Origin: Gammaproteobacteria bacterium HGW-Gammaproteobacteria-4
GTDB taxonomy: Bacteria > Pseudomonadota > Gammaproteobacteria > Xanthomonadales > Xanthomonadaceae
Assembly (NCBI GenBank): GCA_002839995.1
Contig: PGZC01000021.1
Span: 1-50,590, forward strand
Reading direction: 5' to 3'
DNA length: 50,590 nucleotides
A program made the translations under genes and the position numbers. Positions 18,085 through 28,478 of the stretch are shown here, in pieces. The stretch's first letter is position 1. Every line of letters starts with the position of its first letter. Below the pieces are notes generated by a model. It saw only the letters and a program-made list of their open reading frames with translations, did not search any database and was not told the origin of the DNA.

Positions 18085-19290
18085 TCAACGCAGGAAGTTG
18101 AACAAACTCAGATTCTGGATCCGCACAAAGCTCTGCTGCGCCGCCTCCAGCGTGCCGAGTTGCTGGCTCATCCGGCTCACCGCTTCGACCAGATTCACAT
18201 CTTCCACTGCCGACAAACTGGTGGCTATCTGCAACTTGGCCGCTTCGTTGGCATTGTGTTGCTGGTCCATCGCATTGAGCCGCGCGCCGACCTTGGCGCG
18301 CGTATCGATGATGCGACCAAGCGCATTGTCCAACCCCTCCAACGCACGGTTCATGGAATTGGCAACGCCGGCGCGCTGATTGTCGTTGGCGATCGGCTGG
18401 CGCAGCGCGTCGATCAACTGCTGCACGCTGGTGAACATGTCCTGGGCACTGCTCGCCGACAGGGTGAAGCTGTCGCCGGCGACTGCCGCGCCCGACAGCG
18501 CAACCTGCATACCCTGGAAGCTGATGGTGTCGTTACCCGAATACGTGCCGCTGGCCACGACGGTACTGGTCGCATCGACGATGTCGTAACCGCTCGCGCT
18601 GGTGAACTGAATAGTGAAACCTGCCCCGGTAAAGACGCTCGGATCGCTCACCTGGTTGCTGCCAGCGATTACCGAACCGGCATTTCCGACCGCGGCCGCG
18701 ACCACGAAGCGGCCGTTGCCACTCGCGATCTGCATGAACACCTCCGAACCCGGATCGCCGCTGGCCACCGCGCCCGCCGGCCCCACGGCCAGCAAACGCT
18801 GGCCCTGATCGCCGACGTAACTCACCGGCGCGCCTGGGGCATTGGAACGCACGAACGGCTGGGTCCGGGTCTGGTTGCCGGCGAACAGGTACTCGCCATT
18901 GGCATCGCGGCTATTGGCGACCTGCACCAACTGATCGAGACGCTCCTGCAACTCGCGCGCGATATCGGCGCGGGCACCGTCGTTGAGTACCGGGTTGATG
19001 CCTTGCAGCGACAATTCACGCACCCGCTGCAACACGTCCTCGCTGGTCGTCAGCGCATTCTCTTCCAGCCCGAGCCGCGAGGTGCCGGCCTGGATATTGC
19101 GTTGAAATTGCTCGATGCTGGCATTGAACGCCGACAGGTCCAGTGCGCGCGCGCTGCCGACCGGATCGAAGGCCGGGCTCAGGATGCGCTTGCCGGTTGC
19201 GACCTGTTGCTGCACGTCCGACAGCGCGGCCTGGTTGCCCAGTACGGCATTGAGCGCGCGAAGCTGCATGAAACCGGTTGAAATTCTCAT
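18085..19290 (-). CDS. flgL: flagellar hook-filament junction protein FlgL (HAP3)
   Basis: Exported structural protein joining the hook to the flagellin filament. The 401-residue product has the flagellin-like N terminus RISTGFMQLRALNAVLGNQA with VATGKRILSPAFDPVGSARAL, and a heptad-rich C-terminal helix ending EAAQQSFVRIQNLSLFNFLR, as expected for coiled-coil packing with FlgK and flagellin. I start at the ATG at 19290 rather than an in-frame TTG two codons upstream. It lies two bases from the flgK stop and is the last gene of the flg operon. Confidence 0.93.
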   Translation of the reverse strand: MRISTGFMQLRALNAVLGNQAALSDVQQQVATGKRILSPAFDPVGSARALDLSAFNASIEQFQRNIQAGTSRLGLEENALTTSEDVLQRVRELSLQGINPVLNDGARADIARELQERLDQLVQVANSRDANGEYLFAGNQTRTQPFVRSNAPGAPVSYVGDQGQRLLAVGPAGAVASGDPGSEVFMQIASGNGRFVVAAAVGNAGSVIAGSNQVSDPSVFTGAGFTIQFTSASGYDIVDATSTVVASGTYSGNDTISFQGMQVALSGAAVAGDSFTLSASSAQDMFTSVQQLIDALRQPIANDNQRAGVANSMNRALEGLDNALGRIIDTRAKVGARLNAMDQQHNANEAAKLQIATSLSAVEDVNLVEAVSRMSQQLGTLEAAQQSFVRIQNLSLFNFLR

Positions 19291-19292
19291 GG

Positions 19293-21182
19293 TCAACGCC
19301 CCTGTACCGCACCCAGCAGAGTCTGAAACAAGGTGTCGGCGACCGCGATGACGCGTGCCGATGCCTGAAAGGACTGTTCGAAACGCAGCAGGTTGGCCGC
19401 TTCTTCATCGAGATTGACGCCCGACACGCTTTGCTGCGCCTGCTCGGCCTGATTGCGCAACGCCCGCTGCGCATCGAGGCCGATGCGCGCCTGCGCCGTG
19501 CTCGAACCGACCTGCGCCACCAATTGACCGAATCCCGAGCCGATGCTGGTCGCGCCGCCATCGAGCACGCCCTGGTTGATGAGCTCGCCCAGGCGCAAGG
19601 CATTGGCGTTGTCGCCGACGCCGCCGGTATTGGGCACTACGGTAAACACGTCGCCAATCGCCGGCGCCTCGCTGATCTCGAACTCCAGGCCGTTGACAGC
19701 GATCGTGGAACCCGGGGTATACGCAAACGCACCAGCGCCGTTGATCTGATAGGTATTGGCCGCGGTGAAAGCGATCGTCAGCGGCGTCAACAGTGCCGGA
19801 TCGGCGGCATCGGCGACGCGCGGCGCACTGATGATGCCGGTACCGGTGTTGGCGCCGTCGGTCAGCGATCGCATCGGCGCCGCAGCCGCGACGCGGCCGG
19901 TCTGTGTGATCGAAACGTCGAGGCCCGTCGCTGCCGCCAGCACCGGCCGGATCTGGAAGCGATCGCCGGCCGCTGGCGCACCCGCCACCACCAGGCTCAA
20001 GCCGTCGGCGAGGAACGGATCGAGCGCGGTACCGGTGCCGCTCATCGCAATGCTGGCGCCATCGCTGCGGGTCAGCGAATAGGCCGCGCCATCGAAGCCG
20101 AGCACGTAGCTGAACTGCGTTACCGCGCCGATATCGGCGATTCCCGCGCTCAACGTCAAACCAGCGCTGTTGCTGGCCAGGCCACTGACCGTCGGGCCGG
20201 GTACGCTGAAGAAATCGCCGCCCAGGGCGCCGGTGAGATCCATGCCGGCACGGTGTTGCGCGTTGAACGCCAGTGCCAGCCCGGCTGCGGTACGCCCCAA
20301 CTGCGCACGTGCCGGATCGAGCAGGTCGCGACGCACGTCGAGCAGGCCGCCCAGTTCTCCGCCGCTGATTTGCGCCGACACCACGACACCGGTGCTGGCC
20401 ACAGCCACCTCGGTACGGGTCGGATCGAACGGGTTGGCGACTGCCGCCAGTTGAGTGCTGCGATTGCCCAGCACCAGCGCCTGGCCGCTGCCGACGAAGA
20501 CGTTGATGCTGCTGTCGTCCTGCACCACCGCATTGAGCCCGACCACACCCGCCAACTGCTTGAGCAGGCTGTCGCGTTTGTCCAGCAGATCCGCCGCCGG
20601 GCGATTGCTTGGCGAACTTGCCGCCGAGACCTGGATTTCGCCATTGAGCGCAGCAATCGAACGGCCCAATTCGTTGATCTGGCTCACGCTGTCGCTGATG
20701 CGCCGGTTCAGATCGGCATCGACGCGTTCCATTTCGCGGGCAATGCCGTTGAAGCGGTCGGTCAAGGCATTGGCCTGACCGAGCAAGGCCGTGCGTGCCG
20801 CGGTATCGGCCGGGTTGTTCGCCACGTCCTGTACCGACGCGAAAAACCCGCTCAATGCCGGCTGCAAACCAATCGCCCGATCCGCAAGCAGGTTGTCCAG
20901 GCGGCTGGCGATTTCGTCGAATGCGCTCAATCGCGACTCGCCGGACGTCGCCGAGCGCAGGCCGTCGACCAGAAACTGGCTGAAGATGCGCTCGATCGAA
21001 CTCGTCTGCGCACCCTGCCCGATGAAAAACGGCCCGGTTTGCAGCGGCGTGCGTGCATCGAAGGTCGCCCGCTGCCGGGAGAAGCCTTCACTATTGACGT
21101 TGCTGATGTTATGGCCGGTGACATCCAACGCGACGCGCGAGGTCAGCAAGCCGGAAATACCGGTGGATAGCAGGTCAGCCAT
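19293..21182 (-). CDS. flgK: flagellar hook-associated protein 1 FlgK
   Basis: First junction protein on the distal end of the hook, secreted by the flagellar export system. The 629-residue product shows the N-terminal rod/hook signature LDVTGHNISNVNSEGFSRQRA (about 19-39), a large variable middle, and a C-terminal helix with SGVNLDEEAANLLRFEQSFQ. Length is in the normal range. It is followed by flgL two bases on and preceded by flgJ 39 bases away. Confidence 0.94.
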   Translation of the reverse strand: MADLLSTGISGLLTSRVALDVTGHNISNVNSEGFSRQRATFDARTPLQTGPFFIGQGAQTSSIERIFSQFLVDGLRSATSGESRLSAFDEIASRLDNLLADRAIGLQPALSGFFASVQDVANNPADTAARTALLGQANALTDRFNGIAREMERVDADLNRRISDSVSQINELGRSIAALNGEIQVSAASSPSNRPAADLLDKRDSLLKQLAGVVGLNAVVQDDSSINVFVGSGQALVLGNRSTQLAAVANPFDPTRTEVAVASTGVVVSAQISGGELGGLLDVRRDLLDPARAQLGRTAAGLALAFNAQHRAGMDLTGALGGDFFSVPGPTVSGLASNSAGLTLSAGIADIGAVTQFSYVLGFDGAAYSLTRSDGASIAMSGTGTALDPFLADGLSLVVAGAPAAGDRFQIRPVLAAATGLDVSITQTGRVAAAAPMRSLTDGANTGTGIISAPRVADAADPALLTPLTIAFTAANTYQINGAGAFAYTPGSTIAVNGLEFEISEAPAIGDVFTVVPNTGGVGDNANALRLGELINQGVLDGGATSIGSGFGQLVAQVGSSTAQARIGLDAQRALRNQAEQAQQSVSGVNLDEEAANLLRFEQSFQASARVIAVADTLFQTLLGAVQGR

Positions 21183-21221
21183 GGCGACATCCTCGATTAT
21201 TCAACACCGTCGCAAGCGTGA

Positions 21222-22268
21222 TCATGGCTGCGACCGGAAAGGCGATGCGGCAGGCCACGATGGCGCTGATGCGGTTGAAGAAACGCCTGCAACACGCGCA
21301 TCCAGTTCCGCCAGCGCTGCGCGCATCTGCGGGCTTTGCGCAACGGCGCTCAGCTTGGCGGCATAGGCAGGATCGGTGGCATAACCACCCTGCTGCAACG
21401 CCTGAGCGAACCCGACGACGTCGTCGCCGCGGCCGAGCGCTGCCGCGTAGCGCGGGCTGCCTGCAAGCAGTCGGGCGTAATCGGCAAAACCCTCGGCGGG
21501 GCTGGTGTAGGCCCGGAATGTTTCCGCGCGACGCACCGCCACACCCTGCTCGAACTCGATGGTTGGCCGCGCCACGCGCGCTCCTTCCCAACTGCCGCCG
21601 GCCTTGATGCCGAACAGGTTGAAGCTGGGTTGGCCGTCCACTGTTGCCGGCACGTGCTTGCCCCAACCGGTTTCCAGCGCGGCATGCGCGAGCACGCTGC
21701 GCAGCGAAACGCCCAGGGCATCCGCCGCTGCCTTTGCGTGCGGTGCCATGCGCTGAACGAACGCGACCGGATTGCCGCCCAACACCGCTGCAGCGCCAGT
21801 CACCCCGTCCGCTGCGGCATTCACCGTCGCCGCGGCACCGCGCAGCAATCGCCGCACCGACAGCTCGGCCTGGCTCGGCAGCGCCATGCTGCCCGCTTCC
21901 GTCAGCGGCAGGCCGGCATTTTCGCGGTGCAAGGGAATCGCGTCAGCCGAGGTTGCCGCAGCCGGTACCGCCCCACTCAATTGCCGAACCAGCATGTCGG
22001 CGATGCCCATGCCCTTGCCCGAGGCAGCCATGCTCACCGACAACTGCTGGTCGAACATGTCCATGTAGGTCTTCGATTCGTTGCTGTCGAGGAGACCGTC
22101 GCCCAGGCTGGCGGCACGCATCGACTTGAGCAGCATCTGGGTGAATATCGCCTCGAACTGTTGCGCCACTTCGCGCAACGCACCCTGGCTGTCGTCGCGC
22201 GCCTGCGCACGCAGGCTGGCGAGCCCGCTGAAATCGGTATAAACGCTGCTGGCCGTTGTGCCGTCCAT
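21222..22268 (-). CDS. flgJ: FlgJ, rod-capping protein with peptidoglycan hydrolase domain
   Basis: Bifunctional periplasmic protein needed for the rod to cross the cell wall. Residues about 30-100 form the rod-binding domain (QQFEAIFTQMLLKSMR, then MFDQQLSVSMA). A linker follows to about 165, and then a glucosaminidase domain with AHAALETGWGK, where Glu199 is the likely catalytic acid, and FNLFGIKAGGSW. The two-domain architecture of 348 residues is that of beta- and gammaproteobacterial FlgJ. The C terminus is Ser/Ala/Pro-rich. Confidence 0.92.
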   Translation of the reverse strand: MDGTTASSVYTDFSGLASLRAQARDDSQGALREVAQQFEAIFTQMLLKSMRAASLGDGLLDSNESKTYMDMFDQQLSVSMAASGKGMGIADMLVRQLSGAVPAAATSADAIPLHRENAGLPLTEAGSMALPSQAELSVRRLLRGAAATVNAAADGVTGAAAVLGGNPVAFVQRMAPHAKAAADALGVSLRSVLAHAALETGWGKHVPATVDGQPSFNLFGIKAGGSWEGARVARPTIEFEQGVAVRRAETFRAYTSPAEGFADYARLLAGSPRYAAALGRGDDVVGFAQALQQGGYATDPAYAAKLSAVAQSPQMRAALAELDARVAGVSSTASAPSWPAASPFRSQP

Positions 22269-22275
22269 CGCGTGC

Positions 22276-23379
22276 TCAGATCACCACCAGCTCGGCACGC
22301 AAGGCACCGGACTCCTTGAGTGCTTGCAGGATCGAGATCAGATCGCTCGGTGCGGCGCCGACCCGGTTGATTGCGCTGATGATTTCATCAAGGCTCACGC
22401 CCGGGCCGAACTTGAACGCGGTGCCACCGCGCTCGGTGATGCTGACGCTGGAGTCGGGCACCACCACCGTCGAGCCGCGCGACAACGGCCCCGGCTGGCT
22501 GGCGAACGGCTGCTCGGAAATGCTGACCTCGATGCCGCCATGCGCCACTGCCGCCGCCGATACCGTGACATTGGCGCCGATCACCACGGTGCCGGTACGG
22601 GCATTGATGATCACCCGCGCCGGCGCGGTGCCCGGGTCAACCGTAATGTCGTTGATCATGCCGACAAAGCTGACCCGCTGATCTGCCGATACCGGCGCAC
22701 GCACCGCAATCGACGCGCCATCGAGCGCCTGTGCCACGCCCTCGCCCATGGTGGTATTGATCGCCTCGACGATGCGGCTGGCGGTGCTGAAATTGGGGCT
22801 GTGCAGGTTGAACACCAGGCCATCGGACACCGCAAATGCATTCGGTACGCTGCGCTCGACCATGCCGCCAGCCGGAATGCGGCCGGTGTTGAGCACATTG
22901 ACCTGCACGCTGCTGCCGCTGGCGCCGCTGGCGCCGACACCGCCGACCACCACATTGCCCTGCGCCAGCGCATAGATTTCGCCATCGGCACCGCGCAGCG
23001 GCGTCATCAGCAGGCTGCCGCCGCGCAGGCTCTTGGCATTGCCGATCGAGGCCACGGTAATGTCGATGTTCTGCCCCGGCTTGGCAAATGCCGGCAGCTC
23101 CGCGGTGATGCTGACCGCGGCGACGTTGCGCAACTGCGGGCGCACGTTCGGCGGCACTGTTACCCCGAACTGTTGCAACATGTTCTGCAAGCTTTGCGTC
23201 GTGAACGGCGCCTGGCTGGTCTGGTCGCCGGTGCCATCGAGGCCCACCACCAACCCGTAACCGACAATCTGGTTGCTGCGCACACCCGCGATCTGCGCCA
23301 GATCGCCAACCCGCTCGGCAGCGACCGGCATTGCCGCTGTCGATGCGGCGAGCCACAGTGATACGAGCAGTGCTTTCAT
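22276..23379 (-). CDS. flgI: flagellar P-ring protein FlgI
   Basis: Periplasmic P-ring subunit assembled around the rod at the peptidoglycan layer. The 367-residue product has a cleavable signal peptide ([20 protein letters not shown]) and the highly conserved N-terminal stretch [18 protein letters not shown], with [16 protein letters not shown] close behind. The C-terminal part keeps [20 protein letters not shown]. The ATG at 23379 places the signal peptide at the N terminus; the frame is open far upstream but that sequence overlaps flgH. Confidence 0.94.
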   Translation of the reverse strand: MKALLVSLWLAASTAAMPVAAERVGDLAQIAGVRSNQIVGYGLVVGLDGTGDQTSQAPFTTQSLQNMLQQFGVTVPPNVRPQLRNVAAVSITAELPAFAKPGQNIDITVASIGNAKSLRGGSLLMTPLRGADGEIYALAQGNVVVGGVGASGASGSSVQVNVLNTGRIPAGGMVERSVPNAFAVSDGLVFNLHSPNFSTASRIVEAINTTMGEGVAQALDGASIAVRAPVSADQRVSFVGMINDITVDPGTAPARVIINARTGTVVIGANVTVSAAAVAHGGIEVSISEQPFASQPGPLSRGSTVVVPDSSVSITERGGTAFKFGPGVSLDEIISAINRVGAAPSDLISILQALKESGALRAELVVI

Positions 23380-23408
23380 GGTGTGGCCCTCAGGCATTGC
23401 CAAAGACA

Positions 23409-24110
23409 TCAGAACGGCATCCACTTGGAATTGAAGAAGCGCGCCAGCCAGCCCTGGGTGTTGGCATCGGCGAGCGTGCCGCGACCGGTGTAGGCGATGC
23501 GCGCGTCGGCCACACGCGTTGACGACACCGTGTTGTCCTGGGCGATGTCCTCGGGCCGGACGATGCCGGAAATACGCACCATCTCCTGGCCCTGGTTGAT
23601 GTTCAGCAATTTTTCGCCGCGCACCAGCAATGCGCCATTGCGCAGGCGCTGTGCCACCGTGACCGTGATCTGACCGGTCAACTGATTGCTCTGGCTGCTC
23701 TGGCCCTCGCCGGTGAACTCGCGTGCGCTGTTCAGTCCAAAACTCAGCGGGCGACCGTTGATCGTCGTTTCCTTTCCGAACAAGGTCGGCGCACCCAGAT
23801 CCACACTGTCGTCCTTGGTGGTGCTGGTGCTGGAACTCTTGCTGGCCTGGGTGCGTTCGGTCAGGTTGATGGTGAGGATGTCGCCGACCAGTCGCGCCTT
23901 GCGATCCGCGAACAGATCGCGACTGCTGGCAGCGCTGAACAACGAGCCATCCATCGGCAACTCGACTTCCGACGCGTCGTCGGGATAGGTCGGCGCGTAC
24001 GCGAGTTCTTCGCGCGCACCCATGCCTGCACACGCCGAAAGCAGCGTTGCCAGCGCGGCGATGACGAACGATGCGAAAGGTGCGGCCATGGCGGGTCTCC
24101 CGGTGCGCAT
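23409..24110 (-). CDS. flgH: flagellar L-ring lipoprotein FlgH
   Basis: Outer-membrane lipoprotein forming the L-ring. The 233-residue product ends its signal peptide with a lipobox LSAC at about Cys27. Characteristic downstream features are [26 protein letters not shown] and the C-terminal [14 protein letters not shown] prefer the ATG at 24110, which overlaps the flgG stop, because it supplies the positively charged n-region (MRTGR). An internal ATG at 24089 has a better GGGAG site but would leave the signal peptide uncharged. Confidence 0.92.
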   Translation of the reverse strand: MRTGRPAMAAPFASFVIAALATLLSACAGMGAREELAYAPTYPDDASEVELPMDGSLFSAASSRDLFADRKARLVGDILTINLTERTQASKSSSTSTTKDDSVDLGAPTLFGKETTINGRPLSFGLNSAREFTGEGQSSQSNQLTGQITVTVAQRLRNGALLVRGEKLLNINQGQEMVRISGIVRPEDIAQDNTVSSTRVADARIAYTGRGTLADANTQGWLARFFNSKWMPF

Positions 24111-24895
24111 CAGGTACGGGTGTTGAGGAATTGCAGCATCGAGTCGGATGCCGAAATGGCTTTCGAATTCATCTCGTATGCGCGCTGGGTCTCGATCATG
24201 CTGACCAGCTCCTCGACGACGTTGACGTTCGAGGTTTCGAGCGCGCCCTGCAGCACCGTGCCGAGGCCGTTCAGGCCGGGCGTGCCGGGTTGCGGCGTGC
24301 CGCTGGCGGCGGTTTCCAGAAACAGGTTCTCGCCGCGCGGGGTGAGACCGGAGGGATTGATGAAATCCACGATCTGCAAGGTGCCCACCTGCTGCGGTGC
24401 CGCCTGCCCGGCAATCTGCACACCGATCGTGCCATCGCTGCCGATGGTGACGCTCTGGGCATTGTTGGGCAGCGTGATTTCCGGCTGAACCCGATAGCCG
24501 CTGGAGGTCACCACCTGGCCATCGGAATCGATCTGCAGGGTGCCATCGCGGGTATAGGCCTGGGTGCCGTCCGGCAGCAACACCTCGAAAAAGCCACGTC
24601 CCTGGATCGCCACGTCAAGCGGATTGTTGGTCTGGGAAATGTTGCCCTGGGTAAACAACTTCTGAGTGCCGACCACACGCACACCGGTGCCAACCGCCAA
24701 CCCCGATGGCGCCTCGGTTTGCTCGGACGTCTGCCCGCCTGCCTGACGCAGATCCTGATACAGCAGATCCTCGAACGCGGCGCGCGAGCGCTTGAAGCCG
24801 GTGGTGTTGACGTTGGCCAGATTGTTGGAGATCACCGACATGCGCGTCTGCTGCGCGTCGAGACCGGTTTTGGCAATCCACAGTGCGGGAAACAT
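24110..24895 (-). CDS. flgG: flagellar distal rod protein FlgG
   Basis: Axial protein of the distal rod. The 261-residue length is standard. It begins with [29 protein letters not shown], the rod/hook family N-terminal signature (quoted here as the block of residues 6-34), and ends with the matching C-terminal block containing [20 protein letters not shown]. The [14 protein letters not shown] segment typical of FlgG/FlgF is also present. It overlaps flgH by one base. Confidence 0.94.
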   Translation of the reverse strand: MFPALWIAKTGLDAQQTRMSVISNNLANVNTTGFKRSRAAFEDLLYQDLRQAGGQTSEQTEAPSGLAVGTGVRVVGTQKLFTQGNISQTNNPLDVAIQGRGFFEVLLPDGTQAYTRDGTLQIDSDGQVVTSSGYRVQPEITLPNNAQSVTIGSDGTIGVQIAGQAAPQQVGTLQIVDFINPSGLTPRGENLFLETAASGTPQPGTPGLNGLGTVLQGALETSNVNVVEELVSMIETQRAYEMNSKAISASDSMLQFLNTRT

Positions 24896-24920
24896 GGTCG
24901 GTTACTCCTTGTGAATCCGA

Positions 24921-25658
24921 TCAGGCGCTGAGCAGGCGGGTTGCCGCCTCGGCGTTGTCATCGGCGGACTGAATGGCGCGGATCTGCATTTCGAACTGAC
25001 GCGACAGCGAGATGACTTCCATCAACGCGCGGGTCGGGTTGACATTGCTGCCCTCGAGCACGCCGGAAATCACGGTCACCGATGCGTCTGCCGGCGCGGT
25101 GGAGCCATCGGCCATGCGCATCAGGCCGTCGGCCGAACGCACCAGATCCGCGGGTTCCGGATTGACCAGCTTGATCCGGCCAACCGCGGCAATGGTTTCC
25201 GGCCCCTGCCCCTGCGGCACCACCGATACCGTGCCGTCCTGACCGACATCGAGTTTGGTAAACGGCGGCACCGTGAGCGGGCCGGCATCGCCCAGCACCT
25301 GCAGGCCGGTCGCGGTGACCAGAAAGCCGTCGGCATTGACTTCCAGATCGCCGGCACGGGTGTAACCCTCCACACCATCGCCACCTTGTACCGCAATCCA
25401 GCCCTGGCCCTGAATCGAAACATCCAGTTCGCGACCGGTGCTCATCTGCGGCCCGATCGAGAGATCGGCGCCGAGCGAACGCTCGACGACGTTGACCCGC
25501 GAGGGAAAACCATCGCCCGCAACCTGCAGGCGATCGAGGCTGGCCATTTCCGCGCGAAAGCCTACGGTGGAGACGTTGGCCAGATTGTGCGTTGCCTGCG
25601 TCTGCGCACGCATGGTCTGCGTGGCTCCGTTCATGGCGAGGTAGATTGCGCGATCCAT
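24921..25658 (-). CDS. flgF: flagellar proximal rod protein FlgF
   Basis: Axial rod protein of 245 residues. It opens with MDRAIYLAMNGATQTMRAQ, distinctive for FlgF, and continues with HNLANVSTVGFRAEMAS. The mid-region has IQGQGWIAVQGGDG, and the C-terminal block has ALMEVISLSRQFEMQIRAIQ. It lies 25 bases from flgG and 16 from flgE in the same operon. Confidence 0.93.
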   Translation of the reverse strand: MDRAIYLAMNGATQTMRAQTQATHNLANVSTVGFRAEMASLDRLQVAGDGFPSRVNVVERSLGADLSIGPQMSTGRELDVSIQGQGWIAVQGGDGVEGYTRAGDLEVNADGFLVTATGLQVLGDAGPLTVPPFTKLDVGQDGTVSVVPQGQGPETIAAVGRIKLVNPEPADLVRSADGLMRMADGSTAPADASVTVISGVLEGSNVNPTRALMEVISLSRQFEMQIRAIQSADDNAEAATRLLSA

Positions 25659-25674
25659 GGTTCGGCTCGATCGA

Positions 25675-26895
25675 TCAGTTGCGGATGTTGATGACGGTCT
25701 GGGTGATGCGGTCGGCGGTCGAGATCATCTGCGCGTTGGCCTGGAAGTTGCGCTGCGCCTTGATCATGTTCACCAGTTGCGCGGTGAGATCGACATTGCT
25801 GGCTTCCAGCGCCCCCGACTGCACCAGACCGACGCTGCCCGAACCGGCCTGGCCGCGCAGCGCCGCGCCGGACGCGAACGTTTCCGCCCAGCTGGTGTTG
25901 CCCAACTGCTGCAAGCCCTCGGGATTGGCGAAGTTGGTGATCGCCAGTTGCCCAAGGGGATTGGACTGGCCGTTGGAGAAACGCGCGGAAACGACACCAT
26001 CGGCACCGATATCGACGCCGGTCAGTCGCCCGGTCGGCGCGCCATCCTGCGAAATCGCGGCGACGCTGAAGGTGTCGCTGGTCTGAGTGACGTTGCTCAT
26101 GTCCAGCGCCAATGTCAGCGGCGCAGCGTTGGGGCTGACCACCATCGCCGGGAATGCGACCAGACCATTGACCGGGGTTGCCAATCCACCGCTGGTATCG
26201 AACGTGATCGGCTGCGCCGGACCAGCCGACACGCCATCGATCTGCAATTCGACATTCCAGGCGTTGGGTGCCGCGTCCTTGACGTAAAACACACTGGCGG
26301 TATGCGCCGCGCCAAGCGAATCGAACACCGTAAACGAGGTGGCGTTGTTGAAACTGGTCGGATCGTTCGGATCGAACGGTGTAGTCGGCGGCACCGTTGC
26401 CGTGGATGGCACGTTGAGCGTCAATGCCGCCTGGGTGCTGGCGATTGGCGGGCTTTGCGGCAACGAAAGTTGCAAGTCCTGAATCCGGCTGACATCGAAA
26501 TTGCCACCGGTCGAAGGCGGGAACACCTGTAGTTTCTGGCCGGATGGATTGACCACGAAACCGTCGCGATCGACCGAGAAGTTGCCGGCGCGGGTATAAG
26601 CCAGACCTGCACCGTCGCGCGTGGTGAAAAAGCCCTGACCACTGATCGCCAGATCGAGGTTGTTGTTGGTGAACTCGATGTTGCCCTGCCCGAATTGCTG
26701 CGACACCGAGGCCAGGCGCACGCCATTGCCGATGGCGATGGAACTGACGCCAGACCCGGTCAGCGAAAACACGTCGGCGAACTCGGCGCGCGAGCCCTTG
26801 AAGCCGGTCGAATTGACGTTGGCGATATTGTTCGCGGTAACTTCCAGATCGGACGAAGCCGCGTTGAGACCACTGAGAGCAAGATTGAAAGGCAT
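25675..26895 (-). CDS. flgE: flagellar hook protein FlgE
   Basis: Structural subunit of the hook, 406 residues. The N-terminal block reads SGLNAASSDLEVTANNIANV followed by STGFKGSRAEFADVF, and the C-terminal block reads VDLTAQLVNMIKAQRNFQAN. The middle includes ISGQGFFTTRDGAGLAYTRA. It is exported through the rod channel and polymerises under the FlgD cap, whose gene precedes it by 18 bases. Confidence 0.94.
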   Translation of the reverse strand: MPFNLALSGLNAASSDLEVTANNIANVNSTGFKGSRAEFADVFSLTGSGVSSIAIGNGVRLASVSQQFGQGNIEFTNNNLDLAISGQGFFTTRDGAGLAYTRAGNFSVDRDGFVVNPSGQKLQVFPPSTGGNFDVSRIQDLQLSLPQSPPIASTQAALTLNVPSTATVPPTTPFDPNDPTSFNNATSFTVFDSLGAAHTASVFYVKDAAPNAWNVELQIDGVSAGPAQPITFDTSGGLATPVNGLVAFPAMVVSPNAAPLTLALDMSNVTQTSDTFSVAAISQDGAPTGRLTGVDIGADGVVSARFSNGQSNPLGQLAITNFANPEGLQQLGNTSWAETFASGAALRGQAGSGSVGLVQSGALEASNVDLTAQLVNMIKAQRNFQANAQMISTADRITQTVINIRN

Positions 26896-26913
26896 GGTAG
26901 CGACTCCTTGAGA

Positions 26914-27594
26914 TCAGAAAATTTCGCGGATCTGCGACAGCGCCAGCTCACCGGCGCCCTCGACCCGCAACATCGGCTGCCCGCTTCCGGCAGCAAGGCT
27001 TACCCCCAGCACCGCGGCCTGGGAGAAGGTTTCCGAGGCGCGCACGTCGGAGCCGGATATCGACTGCGCACTCATGACGTAGCTGCCCGGCGCAAGCACA
27101 CTGCCATCGCTGGCACGGCCATCCCAGGAGAACCCCACCATTCCGGCCGGTTGCGGGCCCAATTCGACCGTACGCACCAATCGACCATTGAGATCGGCGA
27201 TCTGCACCGTCACGTTGCCGCCGGACACCGGGTTATCGACCGCGCCGGTTGTCGCCGTCGCACCATCGAAGCCGAGCAATGGCGACGAGAACATCACCTG
27301 GCGCCCGATCAGACCCGCCGCGCGCAGGGCCTGATCGCCCTGCAGCGAACTGGCCAGCCCACCAAACGAATCCTGCAAACCCTGGATTCCCGACACCGTG
27401 CTGAACTGCGCCAGCTGGCCGAGAAACTGGGTGCTGTCGGTAGGCTGGGTGGGATCCTGATTTCGGAATTGGGTAATCATGAGTTTGAGAAAATCCTCTT
27501 GCCCGAGGGAATCGCGATCGCCCGCCAGTGCCGCGGCGGTCTGCCCGGAAATGCTGGCGTTGAGCGAATTGCTGATTGCGGAAAGATCGTTCAT
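26914..27594 (-). CDS. flgD: flagellar hook-capping protein FlgD
   Basis: Cap that guides hook polymerisation, 226 residues. The conserved N-terminal region contains GQEDFLKLMITQFRNQDPTQP and LGQLAQFSTVSGIQGLQ. The C-terminal part has an Ig-like FlgD domain with VGFSWDGRASDGSVLAPGSY. I start at the ATG at 27594, eight bases after a CGGAG site, rather than an in-frame TTG five codons upstream that overlaps flgC. Confidence 0.92.
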   Translation of the reverse strand: MNDLSAISNSLNASISGQTAAALAGDRDSLGQEDFLKLMITQFRNQDPTQPTDSTQFLGQLAQFSTVSGIQGLQDSFGGLASSLQGDQALRAAGLIGRQVMFSSPLLGFDGATATTGAVDNPVSGGNVTVQIADLNGRLVRTVELGPQPAGMVGFSWDGRASDGSVLAPGSYVMSAQSISGSDVRASETFSQAAVLGVSLAAGSGQPMLRVEGAGELALSQIREIF

Positions 27595-27605
27595 GGCGTG
27601 CTCCG

Positions 27606-28034
27606 TCAACGGCCAATGCCGAGGGTGTCGAGCATCGCCTGCTTGGCGCTGTTCATGATCTCGACGTTGTTTTGGTAGGTGCGTGACGCGGAAATCATGT
27701 TGACCAGCTCATCGACCGGGTTGACGTTGGGCGCAAACACGTTGCCGTCGGCATCGGCGAGCGGGTTGCCCGGGTCGTAACGCACATTCACCGGCGCCTG
27801 GCTCTCGACGATGCCGAGCACGCGCACGCCGCTTGCCGAGTCGTCGCCGGCCAGCGCCGACTGGATCGCTGCGAACACCGGCTGGCGGGCGCGATACACC
27901 TGATCCGGACTCGACGCCACCGAATCGGCATTGGCCATGTTCGATGCCGTGGTGTTCAAACGCACCGACTGCGCCAGCATTCCCGAGGCCGCGGTATCGA
28001 AGATGCGAAACATGTTCGATGAGGAAGCGTCCAT
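27606..28034 (-). CDS. flgC: flagellar basal-body rod protein FlgC
   Basis: Proximal rod protein of 142 residues. It carries FDTAASGMLAQSVRLNTTAS near the N terminus and VNPVDELVNMISASRTYQNN near the C terminus, the paired helices common to rod proteins. Only one base separates it from flgB. Standard length and order for the flgBC pair. Confidence 0.93.
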   Translation of the reverse strand: MDASSSNMFRIFDTAASGMLAQSVRLNTTASNMANADSVASSPDQVYRARQPVFAAIQSALAGDDSASGVRVLGIVESQAPVNVRYDPGNPLADADGNVFAPNVNPVDELVNMISASRTYQNNVEIMNSAKQAMLDTLGIGR

Positions 28035-28035
28035 G

Positions 28036-28443
28036 TCATGCCGCTCCGGTGATGGCCATGCGCAACATCCGCACCTGGCCGTTGATGAAGGTCAGGCTGG
28101 CCTGGTAACGCACGCTGTTTTCGGCGTAGGCGGCCTGCTCGATCTGGGTATCGACCGTGTTGCCATCCATCGCCGGTTGCGATGGCACGCGATAGCGCAA
28201 GGCCATGCTGGCATCGCCGCCCGCGTTACCGGCAGCGATATGCCCGGACTGCGTGGCCGCGAGATTCAACGGCGCGTCGGAACCGGTTTCGCGCGCCATC
28301 ACCGCATGGAAGTCGAGATCGCGCGCGAGATAACGCGGCGTGTCGGCGTTGGCGATATTGCTGGCCAATACTTGCGCCCGCTGCGAAAAAAGACTCAAGG
28401 CTTGCGCCTGGATGCCGAACAAGGGGTCGGGGGTGATGGCCAT
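28036..28443 (-). CDS. flgB: flagellar basal-body rod protein FlgB
   Basis: Proximal rod protein of 135 residues and first gene of the flgBCDEFGHIJKL operon. The rod signature ASNIANADTPRYLARDLDF occupies about residues 27-45, and the C-terminal block has NSVRYQASLTFINGQVRMLR. A CGGAGC site precedes the ATG, and a sigma-54 promoter lies 36-50 bases upstream of the start. Confidence 0.93.
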   Translation of the reverse strand: MAITPDPLFGIQAQALSLFSQRAQVLASNIANADTPRYLARDLDFHAVMARETGSDAPLNLAATQSGHIAAGNAGGDASMALRYRVPSQPAMDGNTVDTQIEQAAYAENSVRYQASLTFINGQVRMLRMAITGAA

Positions 28444-28478
28444 TGCATGCTCCGCAGATCATCGTCAGCGGAGCTAAA